A stretch of 64,000 nt of DNA from Straminergon stramineum (GCA_963920665.1 OY987269.1:15068501-15132500); one strand, 5' to 3'. Positions 25,770-46,022 are shown, counted from the stretch's first letter. Notes: generated by a model from the letters alone, not told the origin. Program-made: numbers and translations.

Positions 25770-26020
25770 GGATGGTGGTCGGAGCTGGGATGAAGATCAT
25801 TGATTGGATATACTACTTAAAGATCACCAATTGGATGATGGTCGGAGCTAGGATGAAGGTCATTGATCAGATGATCATGGTCGAAGATGGAATGAAGGTT
25901 CGAGATTGGATGAAGGTCATCGATCGGATGATGGTCGGAGCTGGGATGAAGATAATCGATGGGATGATGGTCAGAGCTAGGATGAAGATCATCGATGGGA
26001 TGATGGTCGGACCTGGGCTC
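25770..26020. repeat. Minisatellite, unit about 36 bp
   Basis: Units resembling GGATGATGGTCGGAGCTGGG followed by ATGAAGATCATCGAT recur five to six times, with some partial or diverged units. Because 36 is a multiple of three, the plus strand stays open and would read as a 12-residue repeat like MMVGAGMKIIDG. No ATG-initiated gene context supports translation. Confidence 0.75.
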
Positions 26021-26166
26021 CAAATCAATAAATTAAGAAAAAAACATTTGGAGTCGTGGCTTGAATGTCAGTCAAGTAGTTGCTGTTGCAGTTTGCTATA
26101 ACTTATTATCTGACTCATGATTTCCTTGAATTTTCCGAGTGAAATCCATCCCTGTCCAGGTAACTG

Positions 26167-26200
26167 TATCCATCCATCCATCCATCCATCCATCCATCCG
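26167..26200. repeat. (TCCA)n microsatellite
   Basis: Eight perfect TCCA units occur in a row. Confidence 0.9.
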
Positions 26201-27948
26201 GTGGGAGAGAGTCAGATTGATTGACAATCAAGGGCAAAGGTGAACCGCCCAGCCCGTCCACAAAACTCCAGTCTCACATGCTTCTGGGGGGGCATGGCCA
26301 AAGTTGTTATAGGTTGCAATTCAATTGAATTGGACAGATCCTGAGCTTTCGTCTTGATCCCCGCGATTTGAGGGTGCATTGCATTGGGAAGGAGCGTCGT
26401 CGTCGTCGTCATCACTCATGGACGACAAGCCACGGATCTAAGTTGCACTAACTTACTGTACTGCACTGCACTGCACTGCCTGGTAGTAGCTTAGTACGAT
26501 CCGATCCATCGACGATGATGCTCGTAACTGAGGGAGGGAGGGAGGGACGCACAACAGCAGATCACTCATTCATTCGTTCATTTGATTCGTGCATGAGATG
26601 TTTGGAATTACTCAAGAGATATGCACAGTACCCTGCCAATTGGAGAGAGAGAGAAAGAGCCTATTGGACTGGACCTTGTTTCGCTGCTCTAGATAGGATT
26701 ATAGATAGATAGGACAACTGACGAGAGACTGTGAGAGAGAGAGAGAGAGAGAAGACCTAAGTTAATGAAAAGTGCCAGAATGCACACATTCCCACCATTG
26801 AAAGTCAGCTTGCCCACATGGCCCTCCTTTGACTTCTTCAAGCGGATTGCTTTACAGAAACAGAAGGAAAAAGATGGAAAAAGAAGAAAAAAGAAGAAAA
26901 AAGAAAAATCTACAGTAGTGATTTTTTTCCATCCGAAAATGAATCAGCACAGGCAGCGCAGGCAGCACTCAATAGTGTGTGATTGGATGCTGAAATTTCC
27001 AATCTGTGGCTGAAACTGAATTCTGGTGAGGAAACTGAATTCCATTTCACGACAGTGTTTGCAAAGAAAAACCCACCCCGGCCTGCCTGCAGATTGGCCG
27101 AAACTTGATGTACACAATTCGAAACATCATGGATTGGGTGCAGCTTAATTAGGGTCCATTTCAGGTAAACATCAATAATTGGTACTCCGTAATTCATATT
27201 TCCATACAAGCTAAGCTAAGCTAAGCTATGTCTCCCACAAAAGACATGCTACAAGAATCGTAGCGAATCATTCCGCTTTCAATTTCCAACTAGCTTACAG
27301 GAACTGTATGTGCTTCGATGATTCTCGCAAAAGTGCTTGGACATAGTTCGAGGCAATAATATATAAGTTACCGTATACAGGATTACAACAACATGCACTA
27401 ACTTACTTCCATAATAAATCAAAGCTTGATTGGAACCAAGTGAGTCTCTGTGGGTTTGCTGTAACTTGAAATTCAAGCTGCAGTTGCAAGATTGTAATTA
27501 ATCGAACACCACCGGCGACAGGAAACTCCCGCAAGCCATTCGTTTGATTGTTCGCTCACTCCGTTCCAGCAGCTGCGTGATCCAAATTCCACACAGAGAA
27601 TTTCGCACACACAAGATGCATCCTCATGTGTCCTGTGACAGGCCCTTGACTTCGAATGCAAGTGGAGCTAAGTTAGCGCAGCCAGATTGGAGGACGCAAA
27701 TGTGTGGAGGATATGACTGAGGCCAGAGCCACAGGAATTGGCCCGGAATGGGAGGAGGAAGAGGAGGAGACTATCTTAAGGGACGTCCTCTCCACACATG
27801 CAGATCTTTGCTGGGCACCACAACTCCACCTCAAAAGTGTCGAGCGTCAGACCAAACAGACGGCGCCAAGTGGATAAAATAATTGCAGGGGGGGGGGGGT
27901 CGGGTGGAGCTGGAAATTTGCAGGGGGTGATCAAGACCTGAGTGGCCA
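26201..27948. other. Intergenic region with microsatellites, no gene seen
   Basis: This stretch has a more balanced base composition than its flanks. It contains several simple repeats: GGGA at about 26521-26537, GA at about 26730-26751, an A-rich GAA tract at about 26865-26910, and AGCTA units at about 27208-27229. The composition resembles promoter or UTR DNA, but no coding exon could be joined. A non-coding transcript is possible and unproven. Confidence 0.4.
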
Positions 27949-28179
27949 TTAACTCTTGAACACAGGGGTGGTGACCGTGGAAATCAGCCATTTTGGAACC
28001 GTGTGACATCACCTACTTTAAAAAAAATAAAAAACACTCATTGGAGGTCAAAGTACTGCAGAAGATCTCTCCTTTCTGCACAAAATTCCAAGGATGAATA
28101 GTTGCACTTCTGTTCTACAAAGGAGAATTCCTTGTCATTCATCTGACAAGAAATGTCTGCTGCTTCGTTTAGGGGTTAA
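27949..28179. mobile_element. TTAA-type MITE, 231 bp
   Basis: TTAA then CTCTTGAACAC at the left and CGTTTAGGGG then TTAA at the right. The interior matches 10087-10315 (for example CACTCATTGGAGGTCAAA at 28034, and GCACAAAATTCCAAGGAT then AATAGTTGCACTT). The two copies share length and orientation, which defines a roughly 230-bp subgroup of the family. Confidence 0.75.
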
Positions 28180-31100
28180 CTGAAGAGGACTTCCCCATCA
28201 TTCAATGGGGGGTGGGTTGAATTGGGTTCAAGTGTTTTATTTTGTTTCTCATTTATTTTAGGCAGTGCAGAAAGCAATAATCATTGGAAGGATGGAGTTT
28301 TTTCATCCATAAAAAGGATAAATCTTGCAATATGTGGATGACATTTTGTTCATTCATCCAAAATGATGTACATTCATCCAAATTAAAGTGATATTGTCCC
28401 AAGATTTGGTAGCAAATTAACTATTTCATCCACTGAAAAGTAAGAATATTTGTCAAAGATTCCCTATGAAAAATTTTCATCGCTTCTTAATGAAAAGTCA
28501 CTCATAAATAAACAACCCAGGTTGGGTTCAGTTGAAGATCATTGATGCCATTGAGTTTTCTTCAATTAGAATTATGCTTCACATGTTTTCTTTGGTTCTT
28601 TTTTAAAGTCTCGGCTGAAGTTTGGTGAAGGGTGGGTCAGGCACACCGACCTGCTAGGACGTGGATCTTTCAGTCATGCAGAAATTGAATGATGTCTTTT
28701 TAGTTTGTATTGATTTTTTATTTTGTTTTGTTCTGAGAGAAAGCTTGCACCACCCCACCCCACCCAAAAAAAAACTCCACTTTGTACAACTGGGCCTAGT
28801 TACTATTGTTAGAATGGTCAAATTTTCATTGATTTTCTTTTTGCCAAGTGAAAGGAGGTTTTAACACACCAAAGAATGTGACATTTGGATATTATGTGCA
28901 AAATTTAGGAAAGATCAAAGATTTTTTTGGTAGAGGTTTCAAAATTGTTAATTTCTTCAATATAGAATCATATTGATTTTCAAGGTGTGCATTGAGTGAT
29001 GATGGTGGCTTTTGGTTAGTGGTGTATTGGGTTAGTGGCGCATTTTGGGGGGCTCACTATTAATAGTTGACAATGCGATGAGTGTAGTGTCCCTAGTAGT
29101 GATTGCACTAAGAATGGATACACTATTTCGAAATATACTATTTTAAGTTAAGGTGACTCCAAATTCTACACTAATAATGAAATTTAGTGTTACCACACTA
29201 CTTGATTCAAAAATGTTGTAAGTTTTTTACCTTCGATGAGGATTTTTACAAAGAGCATAGATATCACTACTAGTGAAAAAAGGGGATCTCTACGAATATA
29301 ATTGGTAAAAATATTCATTAAGAGTAAAAACTTGTAGCATTTTCAAATCAATTAGTGTGGATGATCTTGAATTTTATTATTAGTAGAGTATGAGGAAACC
29401 AATTCTAGAATTTTTTTTTTACAATGCTTTTATTACTTAAGCAAATTCAACAACATTATTTTGTCAATTGTAGTAGAGTTTATGCCAAAAAATGATTGTT
29501 TATTGATTAACATGGAGAGAATAAATATTTCAAAGAGATAAAAATCATTTGCCACTAGTATTTGTACGCACTTTTCCAATGCAAACACTTATTTGACATG
29601 TTTCAATTCATCTAAATCATTAATGGTAATGTACAACTAAAAGCAACATTAGAGAGCTTTGACTCTCCCTCAAAATAACTTGAATGGACATTAGACATGT
29701 TTTTTGGAGGGTTTTTTTTATGAGACATTGCATGAATGCTCAAAGAGAACCAACATACAATGAGTAGATAATGAATGTTTTTAATACCTTATTGCAAGAG
29801 TTATTGGAAACAAATGAAGTACTCTATAATTTCAAAAATGTGAAAAAGCTCAATCACTTGATGCTTTATGATTGTTGTAGAAGGTTTTTTAGTCAATTCA
29901 TATATCTAGATATGAAGAGAAGGAAACATTACATAAATGAGGATTTTCTTGTTAAACCATAATTTCATTTGCAACATAAACATCAAATCTATATACTTCT
30001 ACAATAATCTCAAGGTTTTAGCTTTGAATTGATTATATCATCAATTTCATTTTTTAAATAAGAAAAAATAACTATAGATGGAGATTTGAACACATAAGGG
30101 AGGCAACCCATTTCCAACCGCTTAAGTGGTTACAACTATTTGGAAGGCGAGTTTCTTGGGGGGGATTTTTCCAATGTGTAGAAATAGAGTTAAGAAGGTT
30201 TCCATAATTTTCCAGATTTTTATTTTGCAAAAATTAATTACTATGAATTTTTGAGCAGAAGATTCCATTCCTCACATTCTAGTAATGTAGACCTTCATAT
30301 TTACCACAAGGGCTAGTTGCAAAATCCATCCAAGAATTGAGAGTGTTGTAAAACAATCACAATGTGCCACAACTGCAAGGGGAACCGCACTATAATTAAT
30401 CACTATCATCTTCTCCTACGCGGAAAGAGAGCAGTCTATATTGCCAAAAGGAGGTGGCGATCAAGAATGGGTTGCCTCCCTTATTGGGTTTCCACATGTT
30501 GGGTTGTCATATTTGTGCCAACAACATAGCCCTTAGGGCCTCTTGGTATATGAGTCAATTAAGCAAAGTTCCTGGGAAGCTATAGTATTAAAAAAGAAAT
30601 TGTAGTACTACATGGCCATGGGGGATTGACCCCCTTGCTCATCCCAAGGGAAAACCTTGAAATTTTTTATTTGTCACACATAATAAAATTTACAAATTTT
30701 GAATTCATATTTGCAACCAGAGGCCCCAAATTAGCTTAGAATGAAGCACAAAATAGAGTCTTTTTTTTTTAAAATGCACCCCCAAATTGACTTTGGGGAA
30801 GGGGAGGGGGGGACGAGCGAGGAGGTCAATCCACCCCAACCTACTATGTGGACCGGGTGGGTGGGGAGAGATCCAATGAAAATTCCACACGTAATGATTC
30901 TCATCAAGTTGATCAATCTCCACCAATAGGCCTGTCCACCGATATCAGTGAACCTTGAAATCCAACTTCTCCACTCACCAAGGCCAGCATGACAATCAGT
31001 ATTCACTTCTTGTCTTTTTCTACCTCTTGTCTTTTTCTACCGGCCTGACTCATATGGCAAGAGGCCCTTAGCCCCATACTAGTTGATAACTAAAGGGAGG

Positions 31101-32413
31101 TGTAATTAAGGTAGGAGGTCCATAAAGTGCCCATCTAAGAGCTGAAACTGAATTTTGGGGAGGTGAAACTTATCAAAATATTTTTCAGTAAATTTTTCTT
31201 GAAAGACAAGAGGAATTGACATCTAACCCAAGTCGTTTCATATTTTTGGGAGCTTTGTAGAATTAGTTATGAATTTTTTAAGTCGAAATGGCACAGGGCT
31301 CCAAAACTGCACACCTCCTCAAATGTACACTGTTGGTACATCCCTGTAAAGAAGGAAAAACCTCATGTACACACAGTGGTGTACATTTGAGGAGGTGTGC
31401 GGTTTTAGAGCCTGTGCGAATTTCAAGCCTCCTACCTTAGTACCCTAAATAGTACTCGCTTATCAACAGAAAAGAGTCCTTCCACGTCCAATGCCCCTGC
31501 AGTAAGATTGTTTCACCTAAAGTCTCTCTGACAAATCTCTCACATGGCACATTGTTCTTTGCATCCATAAACCAACTGGCTACATATTCTCTACTAATTG
31601 TCAAATACAAATATGTAACTTTCCAACACCTACTAAATCTAAGTTAAGCAGATATGATTCTTCAAATGTACAGCCCCAACCTTTGCCTTCCACATTTTCA
31701 CCCTTGTAACATTCTGAAAGGCATTACTAGAGACATTATACTCGACCAAAATGAGTGGTCATTGAGCAACTTGTCCTTAAAGATTACAAGCATGACATGA
31801 CATAAACACATATATAAGCCACAAGCATCACAAGTTGTTAAGATAGCAAAGGCAAAGAAAATTATTTGCAGTACAATAAGAGTCTATCCAGTCATATCAA
31901 CCTAATCCACTGCCTCTTGATGTAATTAACCAAGTTCATTTAATGTGAAAATCTCTAAGAAGAACAAAATAAGGACACAGCATCCACTTGAGCTGAGGTC
32001 AAATATGTGGACAAATTTGTTCATAGTATTTCTAAATGAGAAGAATAATCCCTGAATCTGCTCTCTGAATAAGGTTTACACTCAGACCTCCTTAATATGA
32101 CCTCTAAAATGATACTGAAATATCCTGCACACTTGCCAGGGTTATCCTTGAAAGTAGCACACTTGTCACTTCGAACTATCCAAAAGTTTGTATGACTGTC
32201 GCCCAAGAGGTCAGACGAAAGAGGCCAGAGTGTATCGATATCTAAACTCCGAACAGAAGAGGGTTGAATTCAGAACATGTCAATAAATTCTACCAATATC
32301 ATCAAGCTGGATAAGTGAAATAGGCAATCATGCCATGTCAGCTTATTCAACAAACGAAGTACAATCTAGGGTGTATTCTGGATGCTATAAAGAATATGAA
32401 TACATACCATCAC
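28180..32413. other. Intergenic region with repeats, no gene seen
   Basis: No supportable exon was found. The region contains a hairpin MITE at 31291-31417. A stretch at about 30655-30735 matches, in inverted orientation, the interior of the TTAA-type element at 35470-35978, around the AATTCATATTTGCAA and CCCCAAATTAGCT blocks. Around 31500-32413 composition shifts towards that of the 3' flank of the next minus-strand gene. Confidence 0.45.
31291..31417. mobile_element. Short hairpin MITE, 127 bp, arms of about 40 bp
   Basis: The left arm GCACAGGGCTCCAAAACTGC continues through ACACCTCCTCAAATGTACAC. The right arm is its reverse complement with three or four mismatches and ends GAGCCTGTGC. The loop is about 48 bp. 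It would form a strong stem if transcribed. Target duplication is not clear. Confidence 0.75.
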
Positions 32414-33980
32414 TCAGGCATCGATATTAACAACATCCAGAGGAGTTTGAGTGTTGTCTGTCTCAACATCATGACATGTTCCATTTCCATTGACCAAGCA
32501 ATAGTTCCTGTCAGGATCGACCTCTTCCATTTTTTGGATTTCTTGATCAGTACAGATATCTTCCTTGTAGTTGTCGAAGAACTGAGTTCCACTCCAGGGC
32601 CAGTGATCGCTCCACTGACCCCTCTTTGCAGTTCGACGCCACTCCTGGTCTTCAATCATGTCTTCGGTAAGCCCCCACTTCTCAAGCTCCTCCCGCGTGT
32701 GATTAACCAGCAAACTATACTCACCGCCTTCGCCCTGTTGCATCACTCGAACTTCACAGTTCGTCGGATTATTGAGCTTCTCAAACTGCTCAGTTGTCCA
32801 TTTAAACCAACGCATAAGAAACACCCTCATCGTCACGCCATGCGAAACGATAACTAAGTTCACCTCTTGTTGTTTGGTGTCTTTTGTTAGTCGGTTCATA
32901 TCAATGTCCCGCCATAAACTTTCTAAAAAGCCTGCAGTGCATGAAGAAGCATATTAGAGAACGACCCCCATGAAATAAACCTCAAAAGGCAGAATAACAA
33001 AACTGTTTAAGAACAAGATTAAGGGCCACGTCCGATTGCACAGGTTGAAGCAACAGTAACAAGCTCAAATTTGAGTTAACTTCATGTGCAATGAGAGGTG
33101 AGGTAACAAGCTTTAAAAAATTCATGGCATTTACGATACCTCATGATGTATCTGAGGTAACAAGTGTCCAATCCACCTCAAAGAAGTAGCTTGAAACCTT
33201 GTTATCTCAACTATTTTTAGCAGGTCACATAGGAGCCACGTATGCACCACCTCTTCATGCTCACTCTTGGAAATTGGACTAAAGTGAAGTCAAAATCGAA
33301 AGAAAAGATAAAGTAAAATTGGTTTTCTACCAATCAAGGTGTAAAAGTTCTTGTTATCTCTAGCTAGTTGATTCGACAGTGTATAAAGTGGCCCTAATAG
33401 ACTCCGATCACTCGAAAACATGCTCTAGAATTGCTGTTCCTGGAGTGCAGAACATCAATACAAGAACCACATACTTCCCTCTTCATCAAAGGAAAAGACT
33501 CGAAACAGACAAGCGAGTAGAGTACATACTGGTCACACGGTCGAAGACATCCGCAGCTGATTCGCCTTCTGGGAATCTATAAAAAAATCGTCCAAATCGT
33601 TGTCTTACTTCCTTCACAGCTTTCATTTTGTTGTTGTTCTGGAAATTTCCGAAATCCTGCTCCCGGATGCGAGGTTCTTCCCGCACGCCAACGATGTGTT
33701 TCTTGTCAAAAGCACGTCCGATCTGCTTCAAAGTACACAAGGTCCGCTTGTACGGGGAGACGTAAAAGTGAACCAGCCAGTCACCATCCTTGTTGTCTTT
33801 CTCGATTATGCTTCGTATCTTCTGACCGCATTTCGCAGCCTGGTTCGCACCCGCCTCAGTTAGGCGAATCTTGGGATCTGCAATGTGGCAATACTTCTTC
33901 GAATCAACGTTTCCTTCGCTTTCCCCATGTCGTACCAGGATTATGCGTGTAGGCCTCCTTGACTTCCCGTCTTCAGCCAT
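32414..33980 (-). CDS. Phosphoglycerate-mutase-like histidine phosphatase, two exons
   Basis: Exons 33980-33530 and 32931-32414 join in frame to give 322 residues, with a GT...AG intron between them. Residues 13-20 hold the phosphate-binding RHGE motif (IILVRHGE), H18 being the phospho-accepting histidine. An SHG motif with H181 follows in exon 2 (VIVSHGVTMR), the second catalytic histidine. SPYKRT at about 85-90 and EPRIREQDFGNF at about 113-124 fit the plant AT74/AT74H-type branch of the family. Substrates of this branch are not settled; phosphatase action on sugar or other phosphoesters is inferred. The C-terminal 70 residues, after about 250, are acidic and less conserved. The start is the first ATG followed by conserved residues. 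A probable 5' UTR intron ends at 33988. Confidence 0.88.
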
Positions 33981-33984
33981 TCAT
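33973..33984 (-). promoter_or_regulatory. Minimal upstream reading frame overlapping the start codon
   Basis: On the minus strand the sequence reads ATGAATGGCTGA. An upstream ATG at 33984 opens a three-codon frame that ends in TGA at 33973, and the annotated start ATG (33980) lies inside it. An acceptor-like sequence (GTGTAG) just before, at 33988, would place the upstream ATG at the very start of this exon of the mRNA. Such overlap can lower initiation at the main start. Whether the transcript includes it depends on the 5' UTR splice, which I infer only. Confidence 0.4.
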
Positions 33985-33987
33985 CTC

Positions 33988-35006
33988 CTACACGAGCTCT
34001 ACCAACTTCCTGACGACAAAGCATACACAACATAAGTCAGTCTCCACATCTCTGCTGCAAGAAGAAACCATTCCGAGTTTGCCACCATCTTCGTTGTCAA
34101 CTTTCCAAACTATTTCCGGAAAAGTCCAAACAATAACCTCACGGCATACTAGGGTTATCCTGAAATTCATACAGCTTTCAACCCGAATTCAAAAACAGGT
34201 AAAAGCGACTCAATAAACCATTTCAGCATCACAAGATTCATTCGGATCATCAATCTGATAAACAGTATTAAATAAACTCCTACTTTCCTACTGACACAAA
34301 GTCAGCACACGCGCTTCGGAAACGTTAAGGGAAAACTCTACTGACTTGACCTAATTTTGAAAAAATTGACCTAAAACAAGGCTTCCTTCCCCTAAACCTA
34401 ATCACAAATCCTGAACACATCATAACTGAATAAAATTCAATTGCAAACCATGCTTTAATGAATTTTTATACCTTTATGCTGTGATGCCTAAAACGCAGCT
34501 CAGAAACGCACTTACTCCACCTCGTCGTCAAAAGCTCCAAACTGCACCACCAATACATCACAAATTCTAGGTCAAATCACGCACTAACAGAGTATTCCTT
34601 CCCCTACCAAAATTGCGAATCACGGCTATCACAACCCATTCACGGAATCCTTTCCAACACTCTCCACACGCTACTAGCGAAAAATAATATAAATCACCCT
34701 GACCGAGATAATGATCCTACCGCCTCCGCAGATCACATAATTACCGATAAATACATCCCAGATCCCTAAATCTGCTTGCGCAAAAACTACGGAAACTCTG
34801 CCATACACAACAGTAAACAAACTAAAACTTCACTTCCTTCACTCCACTCTACTCCACTCCACCGCCTATTTCACCGACCACATGCAGAACCGAAGACGAC
34901 CACCGTTCTTGCGAAATTGGATTCACGATTACGAATTCAACTTATCTTAGCTTCGACAAGAGACGACCCACAATTAATCGTGTGGCCAGATGCCAGAGAG
35001 ACTCAC
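33988..35006 (-). other. Probable 5' UTR intron of the phosphatase gene
   Basis: A strong donor (ACTG then GTGAGT) lies at 35007/35006 on the minus strand, and an acceptor (GTGTAG) lies just before the exon carrying the start codon. The intervening 1 kb has no coding exon. The promoter would then lie at about 35050-35200, where the sequence is GC-rich. Additional small UTR exons inside cannot be excluded. Confidence 0.4.
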
Positions 35007-35469
35007 CAGTGATCGTCACCAACGCACAATCTGCCGGAAAAAAAAGGGTCTGATGAGAAGTTAGTCTGTTGCTGTGGTGCAAGAACGGCGCGTTTCGTAG
35101 GATTTTATAGCGTGTCCTGGGACACGGGAGACGGGCCGAGACGCGCTATTGTGCTGGCGAAGCCCCCCTAATTTAGTGGGACCCTCGCCACATTTACTGG
35201 GACCCCTCCAGATGTAGAGGGCGGCTTCTTCGTTGACGTCTTCTTCTTCACTTATCTCGGTGAATTCCCGTCCGTCGGAGAGTTGCCGGAGTAGCCCGGG
35301 TCAACGCTTCTTAACTCAAGTTTGAAAGGTTACGGAAGGTAACTGTGTCCGGTAACCAACCTATCCTGTACCCTACCCAGTGGTCAAAGTTGGCAAAAAA
35401 AAAATTCAAAAATAGTAGAGTTAATCGTAAAGGTCGTCCCCAGTTGTGACAATGGGGTCAAAGGAAGGT

Positions 35470-35978
35470 TTAACTCTAGAAGGGCCTGAAAGCCCTTGCA
35501 GGACGGTAAATCCTGCAAACAAAGTGGGCCCCATAGGGACATTTTGTGTTTTATCCAGGGGTAAAAGTAAAACTTGCCCCCTATTTTGAGCCATGTCTAG
35601 GGCATGTTCTAGACCTCCACCAGCTAATTTGGGGTTTCTGATTGCAAATATGAATTCGAAATTTGCAAATAAAATAATGTGCAAAAAATAAAAAATTCCT
35701 GCATTTTTTCCCATGGTAAATTTGCCCCTATGAGGCCCATGTCGTTTGCAAGATTTAGCGTCCTCCAAAGCCCTTTGCAGCCATATAGTATAATATATAT
35801 TTGGTGGTATTTGATCATGGAAATATTGACCAAATACTTTTCAGTACAAAGTAAATTAATGATCATGATAGTATGTAAATAAAAACGTATCATAACTCAT
35901 CTCTTAAATCACAATTGAAGAGTTAAAAAGCTAAATATGAGTTGTATACAGGGACCCCAAGGGCCTTTCAAGGATTAA
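35470..35978. mobile_element. TTAA-type MITE, about 509 bp
   Basis: TTAA then CTCTAGAAGGGCCTGAAAG at the left; CAAGGGCCTTTCAAGGA then TTAA at the right. These are imperfect inverted repeats of about 25 bp. Part of the interior (35620-35702) is found in inverted orientation at about 30655-30735. No open frame. Confidence 0.65.
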
Positions 35979-38900
35979 CTCAGAATATAATATAAAAAAA
36001 AGCTAGCACCAAACTCCATCAAACCCTAATTTTGTCCTATATGTTTTCTCAAATTCCAGTTCATAGTCTTACATTGCACATACTTTATCATTAACTGTGA
36101 TAGATGGTGGAATTTTTTCGTGAAGTTATTTTTCAAAAACAAACCTTATGTATGGAAAAAAAAAAGAACAAATCTTTATATTTTTTGAGCATGAGTCAAA
36201 TCACATTTTCTAACTTTATTTAATTATTGGACAAGGAAAATAAATTCATATCAGCCCTTTTTATTTCCTTTTTGAGAAAGTGCCGGAGTAGTGATCACTT
36301 AAAATTTGGTGAAGTATTGTATTTCTACATTCATCCATCTTTGGGACAAAAGAATACTTTTCAATCATATTCATGCACTTTTTCATCCAAATTTGACAAA
36401 TTCATCCACATTTTAAATAGTAATGGAAAAATTCTTGTGAAAAAAGATTATTTTTTTCTAGCAAAAAGTAGACAATTATTTTGGAATGGTACAATCTAGC
36501 CCCGTGGTGCCGGAAAAAAAAGGGCTGATTCATGCCACTAGATACAATATCATAACATTTTTCATCAAGTTAGAAGCCTTCCATCTAACATTACAAAAGA
36601 AATAGGTATTAGCAAATAATCCAAGTATTCGAAAGAATGCCTCTTCAAGGATGAGGTGGTCATACACCCTTGACTTCCAATAAAGATGATTCTCTTTTAG
36701 AGCCTATATTCTTTAATGCTTCAACATTTTTTAGAGGAACTGTGATGCTACATTGGTTTAGAATCTTATTATAAGAGGGAATTGGATCTTGTTGGTTGGT
36801 TTTGTATGTGATTACTAAGAAGGATTTGTATAGAACCTCTCTATATTAAGCTTAAATTTTAGTTTTATCTTTTTTGCTTTTATATTTATATCCTATTCAT
36901 TGATCTATAATTATATCCTCTATTTATTTTAACTATTGCTTTTATATGCACTAGTAGCACCAAACAAACTTTCAATTATTTCCAAGTAGGTGACCTACTT
37001 GGGTCAACCTATTGAATTATATGGATAAGGTGGCAATACCTAATTGTGACTTATTTGTAAAGTGCATTAGAGGAGAATTGAGGGCTTCAAGAGCCCATTT
37101 TAGGGTTGTTCCCTACATTGTTCCTTGTGCTGCCAGAAATTGGGAACTGACCCATAATGAGCTGAATTTCTAAATTTTTGAAAAAAAAATGAAAAATTAG
37201 TTTTCCCCAAAATTTCTAAAAAGTATTGATAAACCTAAAACCAAATGAAAAATAATATTTTAAATTATTTTTTAAATAATTTTATTTTCTAATGTAGCAA
37301 TGTATGTGCTATGTCATACTATTGATGTGGCTAGTTCCAAGACCTTGGGAACTCAAAATAACTTAGGGCCTCTTCATGCCCTCAAATCTCTTCTAATGGA
37401 ATGTCCCATCTTAGATTTTTGCCCACAATATAAGCACTTTGAGCATGAGAGCCTAAGGGCAAATTTGGCAAAACAAATTTTTGGCACTTTGAAAACTCAT
37501 GATTTATTTGTGCATCATCTCAAAAATGTATACAAAGAAAATCTTGAAGTACCTTTCAACTCCCAACAAGATCCAACAAAAAAATTAGCCATAGTTTAAT
37601 AATGCAATAACCACACTCAATTTCTTATCGCTAAGTTGATTTCAAGTGAAGTTGCCTAATAAAAGTTCATCTTGTTTGTACATGAAAAGAAAATTTGACT
37701 TTCTACTTCTAAAGTATCCAAAATTCATAGACATGGTGCATAAGACTATTTAACACCTTCAACAAATGTTGAATATTTTTCAAAATGTCAAACTATTTCA
37801 AAGTCAACCTCAATTAGATGTTAGTTTTTTCATTTCAAGATTTTAAATATAATATTTGCCCAAAAAGGTGTTGAAAATTGAAATCTTCATTTGTCTCCCA
37901 ACTTTTCTAAATACTCTTTGTCTTGTACATGTGCTCAAAGTTAAACCACAATAGATGTGAATTATCTCAATATTTCATAGGTAAGTTTTGAATTATTGGA
38001 GTTTGAAGCATTAGGGTTTCAATTATAAGCCTAGATTACCCTTGCACCAAGAGTATTTTATCTACAATGTATCTTACAAAAACATGTTTGACTTTAATCA
38101 AACTTGAATGATTTTTGTTCACAAAGGTTTGCTCAAATAAGGTAAGTAAATCCATTGTGGGTAAAATTGTAATGCTCGTGGTATACATTCAAGTTCTAAA
38201 ATGTACACCAATCATATAATTTGCCCACAATAGACTTACTCCCATTTTGCCCACAATGTACTCACTCTTACCTTATCATGATGCAAGATTTACAATCCAA
38301 TCCAAATCTGAGAAATTTTGGGTACATGTATATTTCAATCTAAGTCCCAAATTTTTTGACTAGATTTTCACTCTAGTCCAAGTCCAAGAAATTTTGAAAT
38401 TGAACAATCCTATTGGTTAAGAGCTCAAAATTGAATCCAATGTATTTTCAAAAGAATCCAATTCAAAATTTGTTGAAATGACATGGCACCTACATGGTAC
38501 ATATTTAGAAGGAAACTTTTAGACCCAAACCTGGTCACAAGGGATTCAGAAAATAACACCAATCTTGTGGAGCCATTATCTTAAATTCCACTTCCACTAA
38601 ATTTCTTATTTATTGCCAAACATTTCTATTGGCCAACTCATTTCTATCCTCTAAACTCCATTTTCTCACATTGGACGTCCAATGTTTACACTTGGATCCA
38701 AAACTAGATCCAAGAAAAAGTTACCTCATTCATAAAAAAACAAACCACTCCAAATTGAACCCACAAGACATTTTCAATTGGGCTCAGCTCCAATTTCCCA
38801 CGATTGTTTTTAATGGGCTACTTCGATTCAATAAGGTGTTTGTGGAGTCCAAAATGGGTTTCTTTATGGGCCAAGAAATAGAAGAATTTAAATCTTTTAT

Positions 38901-39310
38901 ATTTTGAATAATGCATGGTCAAAACCTGTTAAAACAATTACCCCTCATTTTGGCCTTGCTGGTAAGAGACAAGATTACATAAATAAATCAGTAAGGAGGC
39001 TACATCAGTGAGGCTACATTTCAAGATTCCAAACATGAGGCTTACAACTGACTAATATCGAGATGTAAAGTGATCATACTTGAATTAAAAGATATGGATG
39101 TAGTCCGGTAAGGCTAGCTGACATGCGTCAATTTGTATCAAATAATTCACTGACACATTTTTGCTACACCAATGCTCTTGGCACATCAAATGTGAATTAA
39201 AACATAATCTATTTAAAAGATGTCTGGGAAATATTTCAAGAGAGTTTAACCAAGCGCAAATGTACAGGTATTGTACAATGCACACATACACAGTGCATAA
39301 TCGTCAGCTT
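35979..39310. other. Intergenic region, no gene seen
   Basis: AT-rich. It contains one diverged repeat at about 37080-37400, matching 4680-5010. Short open frames at 36227-36499, 37300-37599 and 38629-38907 have biased composition, no splice or family support, and the second lies inside the repeat. Confidence 0.45.
37080..37400. repeat. Dispersed repeat, diverged copy of 4680-5010
   Basis: Same order of shared blocks as described for the 4680-5010 copy: ATTTTAGGGTTGTTCCC, an AT-rich middle, then TTCCAAGACCTTGGGAACTC. The boundaries are approximate. Confidence 0.4.

Positions 39311-46022
<6,712 letters not shown>

Noticed and set aside
37300..37599. 99-codon plus-strand open frame
   Set aside because: It overlaps a dispersed repeat and has no family or splice support.
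38629..38907. 92-codon plus-strand open frame
   Set aside because: It begins without ATG, stands alone, and shows no recognisable motif.
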